The translations under genes and the position numbers were made by a program. Shown piece after piece: positions 26,804 to 34,256 of a DNA stretch of 64,000 nucleotides. Numbering within the stretch: position 1 is the stretch's first letter; each line of letters begins with the position of its first letter. Origin of the DNA: Streptomyces sp. NBC_01689. Its GTDB lineage: Bacteria > Actinomycetota > Actinomycetes > Streptomycetales > Streptomycetaceae. Location: contig NZ_CP109592.1 of assembly GCF_036250675.1 (NCBI RefSeq), positions 9,672,001 to 9,736,000 on the forward strand, in the 5' to 3' direction. Below the pieces are notes generated by a model that was not told where the DNA came from, ran no database searches, and was given only the letters and a program-made list of their open reading frames with translations.

Positions 26804-27378
26804 CGTCCGGTGTCCGGGCTGTAGCGCGGCAGAACTGCCGTGTCGATCTTCCAGGCGCCGACCGTGATCGCCTCCGGGAACGTGTAGTGCTGCCTGTTGT
26901 CGTAGGAGGCCACGCCGGCCCGCCGCACGGGCGCCCAGTGGTGGACAGCGCTTCCGTCCCGAGGGTCGACGATGAGGTAGTGCGGCACCCCCATGGCCGG
27001 ATAGTCGCGCAGTTTGCCCTCATAGTCATTGCTGGGGTTGGAACGGGAGACGATCTCGATCACCAGGTGGCAGCGGCGGGGATCGATCGCGTCGCTGTCG
27101 GCGGTGGCCTCTTCCTCGTCGACCACGACAAGGTCCGGGACGCGCAGGATGCCGAGTGCGGCGTCCTCCATGTCGGTTTCGAGCATGAGGACCAGGTCCG
27201 GGTCCAGCTGTGGGTCCAATTGGACACGCAAACGGTGAGCGACCAGCTGATGCTGCTTCTTGGGACTCATCATCATGAGCAGCTGGCCGTGACTGATCTC
27301 CGGCCAGGCCAGTGGCTCGGGCTTGTCGAAGGCCTCACGGAACTCTCGCAGGTGGTGGTAGATGCTCTGTTCCGTCAT
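26800..27378 (-). CDS. Uma2-family (DUF820) PD-(D/E)XK nuclease-fold protein
   Basis: 192 residues. The restriction-endonuclease-fold signature is visible: RVPDLVVVDEE (catalytic Asp in PD), HLVIEIVSRSN (ExxS strand) and KLRDYPAMGVPHYLIVDPR (Lys then typical Uma2 strand). Such proteins are abundant in cyanobacteria and Streptomyces and their role is unsettled. It overlaps the XRE gene by four bases. A second copy of this pair once followed it and is now split by the reductase cassette. Confidence 0.9.
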   Translation of the reverse strand: MTEQSIYHHLREFREAFDKPEPLAWPEISHGQLLMMMSPKKQHQLVAHRLRVQLDPQLDPDLVLMLETDMEDAALGILRVPDLVVVDEEEATADSDAIDPRRCHLVIEIVSRSNPSNDYEGKLRDYPAMGVPHYLIVDPRDGSAVHHWAPVRRAGVASYDNRQHYTFPEAITVGAWKIDTAVLPRYSPDTGR

Positions 27379-27385
27379 CCATCAA

Positions 27386-27413
27386 CCGTACATGATGAAA
27401 TCGTCATGTACGG
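27386..27413. promoter_or_regulatory. Perfect 10-bp-arm inverted repeat upstream of Uma2-XRE
   Basis: CCGTACATGA (27386-27395) and TCATGTACGG (27404-27413) are exact inverted copies with an 8-base spacer, eight bases upstream of the Uma2 start codon. There is no T run, so an operator for the XRE protein is more likely than a terminator. It also lies 59 bases from the stop of the SARP gene. Confidence 0.65.
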
Positions 27414-27471
27414 CGTGACTCCAGGCCGCCGGTCCCGTCCCGGACCGGCGCGTGCGGGGTGGCGGGTGCGC

Positions 27472-30093
27472 TCAGTTGGCGCAGGGGGCCAGGCGCCACA
27501 CTCCGGGGCGTACCTCCGACCAGCCGGCGGGGCGGTGGCCCTGGCCCTGGACACGGTCGAGCCAGCGCCGCGCGTAGGACTCCAGGCGCGGGTCGCGCAG
27601 GGTCGTCGCAAGGCCCAGGCAGTCGGCGAAGTGCGCCTCGGCCGCGTGCGCCCCGACGTTCTCCAGGGCCAGCAGGCCCAGTACCCGGTGGGCCTCGTAG
27701 CGGCCCCGGGGGTCGTCGGCCACCGCGTCGAGCGCGGGGGACAGCAGGGCCGCGGCCTCCTCCAGGCCGCCCGCGTCGAGCTGCAGGTCGGCCAGGCCGA
27801 CCAGGGCCCGGCCGCGTTCGGTGGCGGCCGCGGCCGCGTCGGCCGTCAGCAGTGCCCGCTCGTAGAACTCGCCGGCTTCGGTGAGCTGCCGCCGCTGCCA
27901 GGCCAGGTCGCCCAGCGAGCGCAGCAGCCGGGCCTCGGCGCCGAGGTCCTCCTGGTGGCGCGCCGCCTCCAGCGCCAGGGCGTGGCAGGTCTCCCAGGTG
28001 TCCCAGGCCGCCCGGGCCTCCAGGAAACCGGTCATGGCGTCGGCGAGTTCCACCGTCTGCGCCCACAGGCCCGCCGCGTGACACCGTCGTACGACGTCCA
28101 CCAGTCCGTCCTGCCGGCGGCTGAACAGCTCCAGCGGATGGATCCCGCACTTCTCGGTGCGGCCGTCGGCGTCGCGCAGCTGTCCGGTGAACTCCTTCGC
28201 CAGTCTGGCGGTGGCCGCCCGCGCCTCCGCGGCCGGGCTCTCCGAGGCCAGGCACTCCAGGGCCAGCAGCCGCCACAGCGGATGCATCCGGTGGTGCGTG
28301 CCGTGTTCCGGGCCGCCCGCCACCCGGCGCAGCAGCTGCGCGGCGACCAGGGCGTTCAGCAGCTCACCGGTCTTGGCCACGTCCTCCCCGAGGACCGCGG
28401 CGGCCGTGCGGGTGTCGAAGGGGCCCACGGGCACGAGCCCCAGCAGGCGGAAGGCGCGCCGCAGCACCGGTTCCGTCTCCTCGTAGCAGGAGCGCAGCCG
28501 GTCGTGGAAACCCGGTGCGGCGGCGCTCAGTTCGGCCAGCCGCCGCTGTTCGCCGCGCAGCCGGGCGGCCAGCATCTCCGGGCCCCAGTTGGGGCGGGAG
28601 GCCAGCCGTGCCGCGGCGGCCCGCAGGGCCAGCGGCAGTCCCTCGCACAGTGCGGCGATCTCCCGGACCGGTGTCTCGCCGCCGTGCTGCGGGATCAGCC
28701 GGCCGGCCGCCGCGGTGAACAGCCGGCGGGCCTCGTCCTGGGGCAGGACGTCCAGTTCCAGCACCCGGTCGGTCACCCCCTCCGGCACCCGCCGGCAGGT
28801 GACCAGCGCGGTGCTGCCCGCCGTGGCCGGCAGCAACGCCCGTATGCGGTCGAGGGATTCGGCGCCGTCCAGGATGAGCAGGATCCGCCGGTCGGCGGTC
28901 AGCCGGTCCAGGACGCGGCGCAGTCCGGCGACGTCGGCGGGCAGCGGCTTGTCCACCCCGAGCCGCTGCAGCAGGCGGGTCAGCAGTTCGGCCGGGTCGG
29001 CCGGGCGCGGACCGCCCAGTTCGAGGAAGACCCGGCCGTCGGGGAAGAGGTCGCCCAGCTCGTGGCCGGCCGCGACGGCCAGCGCCGTCTTGCCGACCCC
29101 GGCCGCGCCGGCGACGGCCGCGCAGCCGCCGGCCGGGATGTCGCGCAACAGGGCGCCCAGCCGGTCCAGTTCGTCGGAGCGGCCGACGAACACCGGGTCG
29201 CGCGGGGGCAGCCGGTCCGGTGTCCGGCCGGGCAGCGGGACCTGCCCGAGGTGGGTCTCCGGCGGGGTCGCGGGCCCGGTGTCCTGCGGCGCGCTCTCCT
29301 CGGCGGCCCGGGGCAGCGGCGCGGGGTGCAGCAGTTCCGTGTCGCCCGACAGGATCCGCTGGTGGAGCAGTTGCAGCGGCTGACCCGGTTCGATGGCGAG
29401 TTCCGCGACGAGAGTCTGGCGCAGCTGCGCGAAGATCCTTAACGCCTCCGCCTGCCGCCCGGCCCGGTACAGGGCCGTCATCAGCAGCATGTGGAACTCC
29501 TCGCGCATCGGCATCTCGGCCACGGCGGAGTGGAGTTCACCGATCAGCCGCTGATGGTGACCGAGCCGCAGCTCGGCACGCATGCGCTGCTCCAGGGCGG
29601 CGGCGCGGACCTCGGCCAGCCGCACCGCGGTCCGCGCCAGCAGCGCGCCGTGCGGGGTGTCGGAGGCCAGCGGGGCACGCCACAGCTGCAGCGCGCGGCG
29701 CTGCAGGTCCGCGGCGGCGGCGTGGTCGCCGCGCTGCAGTGCCTTCTGGCCGTTGTGGTGCAGTTCCTCGAACACCGTCAGATCCAGCTGCGCGGGATCC
29801 AGGTGCAGCGCGTACCCGGGCGGACGGGTGACCAGCGCGTCCCGCCCGTACTCCGGGTCGGCGGTGTGCAGCAGCTTGCGCAGCTGCGAGACGTAGACCT
29901 GCAGGGTGGTCGTCGCGGTGCGCGGCGGGTGCTCGCCCCACAACTCGTCGATGAGACTGTCCACCGAGACGATCTCGTTCGCCCTGACCAGCAACGTCGC
30001 GAGCACCGCACGGATCTTGGCCGCCCGGGGCCGGACCGGTTCGGCCGCCGCGGACGAGGTGATCTCCAGCGGACCCAGAATCCGAAAACGCAT
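27472..30093 (-). CDS. AfsR/SARP-family regulator with NB-ARC and TPR domains, TTA codon
   Basis: 873 residues from ATG 30093 (GAAGAGGGTGGGAAC before it). Residues 1-95 are the OmpR-like winged helix of SARPs (MRFRILGPLEITSSAA, VDSLIDELWGEHPPRTATTT, LQVYVSQLRKLLH). A bacterial transcriptional activation domain follows (about 100-245), then an NB-ARC ATPase with Walker A GAAGVGKTAL and LILDGAESL, then TPR-like repeats. Codon 218 (29440-29442) is TTA, implying bldA-dependent translation. It is divergent from the fatty acyl-AMP ligase operon and is the obvious candidate activator of it. Confidence 0.93.
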   Translation of the reverse strand: MRFRILGPLEITSSAAAEPVRPRAAKIRAVLATLLVRANEIVSVDSLIDELWGEHPPRTATTTLQVYVSQLRKLLHTADPEYGRDALVTRPPGYALHLDPAQLDLTVFEELHHNGQKALQRGDHAAAADLQRRALQLWRAPLASDTPHGALLARTAVRLAEVRAAALEQRMRAELRLGHHQRLIGELHSAVAEMPMREEFHMLLMTALYRAGRQAEALRIFAQLRQTLVAELAIEPGQPLQLLHQRILSGDTELLHPAPLPRAAEESAPQDTGPATPPETHLGQVPLPGRTPDRLPPRDPVFVGRSDELDRLGALLRDIPAGGCAAVAGAAGVGKTALAVAAGHELGDLFPDGRVFLELGGPRPADPAELLTRLLQRLGVDKPLPADVAGLRRVLDRLTADRRILLILDGAESLDRIRALLPATAGSTALVTCRRVPEGVTDRVLELDVLPQDEARRLFTAAAGRLIPQHGGETPVREIAALCEGLPLALRAAAARLASRPNWGPEMLAARLRGEQRRLAELSAAAPGFHDRLRSCYEETEPVLRRAFRLLGLVPVGPFDTRTAAAVLGEDVAKTGELLNALVAAQLLRRVAGGPEHGTHHRMHPLWRLLALECLASESPAAEARAATARLAKEFTGQLRDADGRTEKCGIHPLELFSRRQDGLVDVVRRCHAAGLWAQTVELADAMTGFLEARAAWDTWETCHALALEAARHQEDLGAEARLLRSLGDLAWQRRQLTEAGEFYERALLTADAAAAATERGRALVGLADLQLDAGGLEEAAALLSPALDAVADDPRGRYEAHRVLGLLALENVGAHAAEAHFADCLGLATTLRDPRLESYARRWLDRVQGQGHRPAGWSEVRPGVWRLAPCAN

Positions 30094-30340
30094 GTTCCCA
30101 CCCTCTTCTCCCCGTCGCACGGGCCGGCGGGACCGGACGGCCGACGCGCGCCGGAGCCGCTCGTCGTCCCCGCGCTCCGCGGAACTCCGACGACAGACCG
30201 TGCTGCCCCAATGTAGGCGTCGGCCACACCCCAGAATCGGACAGGCGTACCCCTGAATTCCGTGAGGGGGCGGTGTATCGCAAGCGGCGCTTTAGCCCGT
30301 GATCTCACGATGAGCTTGCTCGGCGGCAGAGGGGCGTCCT
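30094..30340. promoter_or_regulatory. Divergent promoter region, SARP gene / FAAL operon
   Basis: 247 bases between the two start codons. An inverted repeat CCCCT-N10-AGGGG spans 30250-30269 around a GAATTC. I could not identify clear heptamer direct repeats of the SARP type. Confidence 0.4.
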
Positions 30341-32173
30341 GTGCCCCGCTTCGTATGCGCCATGAGGGGGCTGACGTTGACCGCTGCATTCACCACCTTC
30401 ACCCAGCTGATGCGGGAACGGGTCGCCGCGCTCGGCGACGCGGACGCCCAGGTGTTCCTGCGGGACGTCAGCGAAGCCGAACACCTCACCTACTCCACTC
30501 TCGACCGCCGCGCCCGCGCCCTGGCGGTACGGCTGCACGAACTCGGCTCCCAGGGCCGGCCCGTGCTGCTCCTGTACCCACCCGGCCCGGAATTCCTCGT
30601 CGCGTTCACGGGCTGCCTGTACGCCGGCGCGATCGCCGTGCCCGCCCCGCTCCCCGGCGACCGGGGCGAACGGCTGCAGCGGGTCTCCGGCATCCTGCGG
30701 GACACCGCGGCCACGCTGGTGCTGACCGACTCCGAGCACGCGGCGGACACCTCCTTGTGGCTGGCCGTGACCGGCCGAGGAGAAACGGTTTGCCTGGCCA
30801 CCGACCTCGACGACACCACGTCCGCCGACGCCTGGCGCGCCCCCCGCGTCGGCCCCGACGACATCGCCTTCCTGCAGTACACCTCCGGCTCCACCAGCAA
30901 ACCGCGCGGCGTCATGGTCAGCCACCGCAACCTGATGGCCAACCAGCAGGCGCTGCAGCACCTGCTGGGCACCACCGCCGACGACCGCTTCGCCAACTGG
31001 CTGCCGCACTACCACGACATGGGCCTCATCGCCCATGTGCTGCACCCCCTGTGGCTGGGCACCCTGAGCGTCCAGCTCTCCCCGGTCTCCTTCATCAAAC
31101 GGCCCGTCAGCTGGCTGCGCGCGATCGGCGAGTACGGTCTGACCGTGAGCGGCGGCCCGAACTTCTGCTACGACCTGTGCACCCGCCGGGTCACCGACGC
31201 CCACCTCGCCGAACTCGACCTGTCCAGCTGGCGCCTGGCCCTGTGCGGCGCCGAACCCGTCCGCGCGCAGACCCTGGACGCCTTCGCCCGCCGCTTCGCC
31301 TCCGCCGGCCTGCGCGCCGCGAGTCTCTACCCCGGCTACGGGCTCGCCGAGACCACCCTGGTGGTCTCCGGCGGCCGGCCGGGCGTCCCGGCCCGCCGGC
31401 TGACCGTGGACGCGACCGCCCTGGAACAGGACGAACTGCGGGCCCCGGCCGAGGGCGCGCCCACCCGCACCCTGGTCGGCTCGGGCAAGGCCCACGACTT
31501 CGACCTGCGGGTCGTCGACCCGCTGGCGGGCGTGGAACTGCCCCCCGGACGCGTCGGGGAGATCTGGCTGCGCGGCGACAGCGTCGCCCAGGGCTACTGG
31601 CGCCAGCCCCTGGAGACCGACGAGACCTTCCACGCCACACTGGAAGGCGCCCCCGAGGACAGTCCCGGCGACTTCCTGCGCACCGGTGACCTGGGCGCCG
31701 TCCACGACGGCGAGCTCTACATCACCGGGCGTTTGAAGGAAGTCATCATCCTCAACGGGCGCAACATCTACCCTCAGGACGTGGAGTGGGCGATCCGGGA
31801 GACCGGCCCCGCCCTCGCGGCCGGTCACGGCGCGGTCTTCACCGTCGGAGCGGACCGGGAGCAGCTCGTAGTGATCCACGAGGCACGCCTTCCCCGGGCG
31901 GACACCGACCGCCTGCGGGAACTGGCCTGCGGCATCCAGACACTCGTCGGACAGGACTTCGACGTCCCCGCCGGCAACGTCGTCCTGGTACGCCCCGGCA
32001 CCGTGCGCCGCACCACCAGCGGCAAGATCCAGCGCACCCTGATGCGCTCCCTGTTCCTGCGCGGCGAGATCACCCCGCTCCACGACGTCCTCGACCCGGC
32101 CGTCCGCGCCCTGATCACACCCTCCGAGGTGCCCAGCGGCGAGAGCGCCCCCACCATGGTGCGGAGCAGCTAG
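30341..32173 (+). CDS. Fatty acyl-AMP ligase (FAAL)
   Basis: 610 residues from GTG 30341, which has AGAGGGGCG upstream; ATG 30362 or TTG 30377 are alternatives. Adenylate-forming signature IAFLQYTSGSTSKPRGVMVS (P-loop), the FAAL-type NWLPHYHDMGLIAHVLHPLW block, SLYPGYGLAETTL, and DLGAVHDGELYITGRLKEVI near the C-terminus. FAALs activate a free fatty acid with ATP and pass it to an ACP without CoA, usually to start a lipid-polyketide or lipopeptide. It is the first gene of a tightly overlapped operon (the next start overlaps its TAG), so it most likely loads the ACP at 33975. Confidence 0.93.
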   Translation: MPRFVCAMRGLTLTAAFTTFTQLMRERVAALGDADAQVFLRDVSEAEHLTYSTLDRRARALAVRLHELGSQGRPVLLLYPPGPEFLVAFTGCLYAGAIAVPAPLPGDRGERLQRVSGILRDTAATLVLTDSEHAADTSLWLAVTGRGETVCLATDLDDTTSADAWRAPRVGPDDIAFLQYTSGSTSKPRGVMVSHRNLMANQQALQHLLGTTADDRFANWLPHYHDMGLIAHVLHPLWLGTLSVQLSPVSFIKRPVSWLRAIGEYGLTVSGGPNFCYDLCTRRVTDAHLAELDLSSWRLALCGAEPVRAQTLDAFARRFASAGLRAASLYPGYGLAETTLVVSGGRPGVPARRLTVDATALEQDELRAPAEGAPTRTLVGSGKAHDFDLRVVDPLAGVELPPGRVGEIWLRGDSVAQGYWRQPLETDETFHATLEGAPEDSPGDFLRTGDLGAVHDGELYITGRLKEVIILNGRNIYPQDVEWAIRETGPALAAGHGAVFTVGADREQLVVIHEARLPRADTDRLRELACGIQTLVGQDFDVPAGNVVLVRPGTVRRTTSGKIQRTLMRSLFLRGEITPLHDVLDPAVRALITPSEVPSGESAPTMVRSS

Positions 32174-33939
32174 TGGTGACCTCCGCGCTGCTGACCCAGC
32201 CGCCGCTGCACGAGGGCCTGCCCCCGAGCGGGGCCCCGGCCCGTGTCGCCCGGCTGGAAGCGCTGCTGGGCGACCCCGCCGACCCGGCCAACCCGGTCGG
32301 CTACCGGGCCCTGCTGCACGCCGACCGGCGGGCCGCGCTGTCCGCCGACGCCGAGGGGCTGCTCGACGACTTCGGCATGAGCCACGAGTTCGTGCCGACC
32401 GAACTGGGCGGCCGCTTCGACTCCGCCGAGACCCTGCTGCGGGTGATGCGCGCGGTCTTCCGCCGCGACGTCGCCCTCGGCGCCGGCTACGGCATGACCA
32501 CCTTCATGGCCGCGTCCGACGTGTGGATGCAGGGCAGCGCCGCCCAGCGGACCTGGCTGGCGGACCTGCTGCTGTCCGGCTCCAAGGCGGCCATCGCCCA
32601 GCACGAGACCGCCCACACCAACGACTTCGTCCGCAGCGGGGTACGCGCCGAGGTGCACGCCGACGGCCTGTCGGTCACCGGCGTCAAACCGGTCATCAAC
32701 AACCTGCACCGCGCCGACGCCCTGGTGCTGTTCTGCCGCACCGAACCGCAGCCGGGCACCACGGGCGCCCACTCGGTGCTCCTGCTCGACCCGCACACCC
32801 TGCCCGCCGACCGCTACCGCGTCACCCGCCGCCCCGCCACCCTGGGCCTGCGCGGCTGCTTCTTCGCCGGGGTCGAACTCGACGACTGCGCCGTCCCCCA
32901 CGACAGCCTGCTGGGACCCCTGGGCGGGGGAGTGGTGACCGCCCTGCGCTCCTTCCAGGTCAGCCGCACCCTCATGGCCTCCATGGTGTCCGCGGCGGTG
33001 GAGACCGGCCTGCGCACCGCCGTCCTGGTCGACCGCAGCCAGCGGCCCGGCCGCACCGGACTCGACCCCACCGACCCCCAGCACACCGCCGGCACCCTCG
33101 CCGGGGCCTTCGTCAACCTGCTGCTCTACGACTGCCTGGCCGTGGTCGCCACCCGGGCGCTGCACCTGCTGCCCGCCGAGACCAGCATCTACTCCGCGGC
33201 GGTCAAACTGCTGCTGCCCCAGGTGCTCAGCGACACCATGTACGACCTGGCGACCGTGCTCGGCTCGCAGATCTACACCCGCGAGGGCACCGTCGGCATC
33301 TTCCAGAAACACATCCGCGACGTGCCGGTGGTCAGCCTCGGACACGCCGGCACCGCCGCCTGCCAGGCCACGATCATCCCGCAGCTCAGATCCCTCGCCG
33401 AGAAGTCCTGGTTCACCAGCGCCGAGGCACCCGCCTCCCTGTTCCACCCCGGCGCCCCGCTGCCGCCCTTCGACTACGGGCAACTGTCGCTGGCCTGCGG
33501 CCGCGACAGCGTCAGCGCCTCCCTGCTGGCCACCGCCGCGTCCGTGCCCGGCTCCACCGCCGTCGAGCGCACGCTGCGCCATCTGGCCGGCCAGATGAGC
33601 GCCGAACTGCACGAACTGCGCAGCCGGGTCCTGGCGCTGCCGCCCCCCGACGCCGCCCACCCGGTGGGCCCGGCCTGGTTCGCCCTGACCGACCGCTACG
33701 TGCTGGTGCTCGCCGCCGCCTGCGTCCTGGGCGTGTGGCACCACAACCGGGGCGGCCCCGACCCCTTCCTCGCCGACCCGGCGTGGGCCGCCGCCGCCCT
33801 GCACCGCATCGCCCGGCGGCTGGGCATCCCCGCCTCCGACCTGCCCGCCGAGTGCACCGCCCGGGTCCACCGGGAGGTCCTGGCCCGCTACGGCGACCGG
33901 CGCGGCTTCGACCTGCACAACACACCGATTCCGGGCTGA
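32173..33939 (+). CDS. Acyl-CoA/acyl-ACP dehydrogenase-like protein
   Basis: 588 residues if GTG 32173 is used (32176 is the alternative), overlapping the previous stop by one base. The core is acyl-CoA dehydrogenase: GAGYGMTTFMAASDVW, KAAIAQHETAHTNDFV (FAD/substrate loop), VTGVKPVINNL, TLGLRGCFFAGVELDDC. At the position of the usual EGT catalytic block it reads RDVPVVSLGHAGT, so the common Glu is absent and any base lies elsewhere. An extra about 150-residue helical C-terminal part follows. Placed directly after a FAAL, it probably desaturates the ACP-bound acyl chain at C2-C3; this is inference. Confidence 0.82.
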   Translation: MVTSALLTQPPLHEGLPPSGAPARVARLEALLGDPADPANPVGYRALLHADRRAALSADAEGLLDDFGMSHEFVPTELGGRFDSAETLLRVMRAVFRRDVALGAGYGMTTFMAASDVWMQGSAAQRTWLADLLLSGSKAAIAQHETAHTNDFVRSGVRAEVHADGLSVTGVKPVINNLHRADALVLFCRTEPQPGTTGAHSVLLLDPHTLPADRYRVTRRPATLGLRGCFFAGVELDDCAVPHDSLLGPLGGGVVTALRSFQVSRTLMASMVSAAVETGLRTAVLVDRSQRPGRTGLDPTDPQHTAGTLAGAFVNLLLYDCLAVVATRALHLLPAETSIYSAAVKLLLPQVLSDTMYDLATVLGSQIYTREGTVGIFQKHIRDVPVVSLGHAGTAACQATIIPQLRSLAEKSWFTSAEAPASLFHPGAPLPPFDYGQLSLACGRDSVSASLLATAASVPGSTAVERTLRHLAGQMSAELHELRSRVLALPPPDAAHPVGPAWFALTDRYVLVLAAACVLGVWHHNRGGPDPFLADPAWAAAALHRIARRLGIPASDLPAECTARVHREVLARYGDRRGFDLHNTPIPG

Positions 33940-33974
33940 GCACGGGCCCGTATCAGGACAAGGAGCCTTCAGGG

Positions 33975-34256
33975 ATGACTCCCTCCCCGCCGTGGCACAC
34001 CGAGGCCCCGCTCCACGAGTGGCTGATCACGCACCTGGCGGTCTACCTGGACCGGCTGCCCGAGAACATCGAGGCGACGGTGCCCCTGGCCGAGTACGGC
34101 ATGGACTCCGTGTGCGCGCTCAGCCTGTGCGGCGACATCGAGGACGACTTCGGCATCGTCGTCGAACCCTCGCTCGTCTGGGACCATCCGACCGTCGCCC
34201 ACCTGACGGCCCATCTGACGGCGCGCGGCGCGGACCCCGACCGGTGGCAACGGTGA
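33975..34256 (+). CDS. Acyl carrier protein of the FAAL operon
   Basis: 93 residues from ATG 33975 (AAGGAG upstream). The phosphopantetheine site is EYGMDSVCALSL (Ser in DSV), with a typical four-helix carrier domain around it. It is likely charged by the FAAL at 30341 and modified by the dehydrogenase between them. The stop codon overlaps the GTG start of the KS-AT-ACP gene (GTGA), so the two are translationally coupled. Confidence 0.93.
   Translation: MTPSPPWHTEAPLHEWLITHLAVYLDRLPENIEATVPLAEYGMDSVCALSLCGDIEDDFGIVVEPSLVWDHPTVAHLTAHLTARGADPDRWQR

Noticed and set aside
27386..27413. Palindrome as a terminator of the SARP gene
   Set aside because: It lies just upstream of the Uma2 start rather than downstream of the SARP stop in the right orientation, is not G/C-rich and has no T run.
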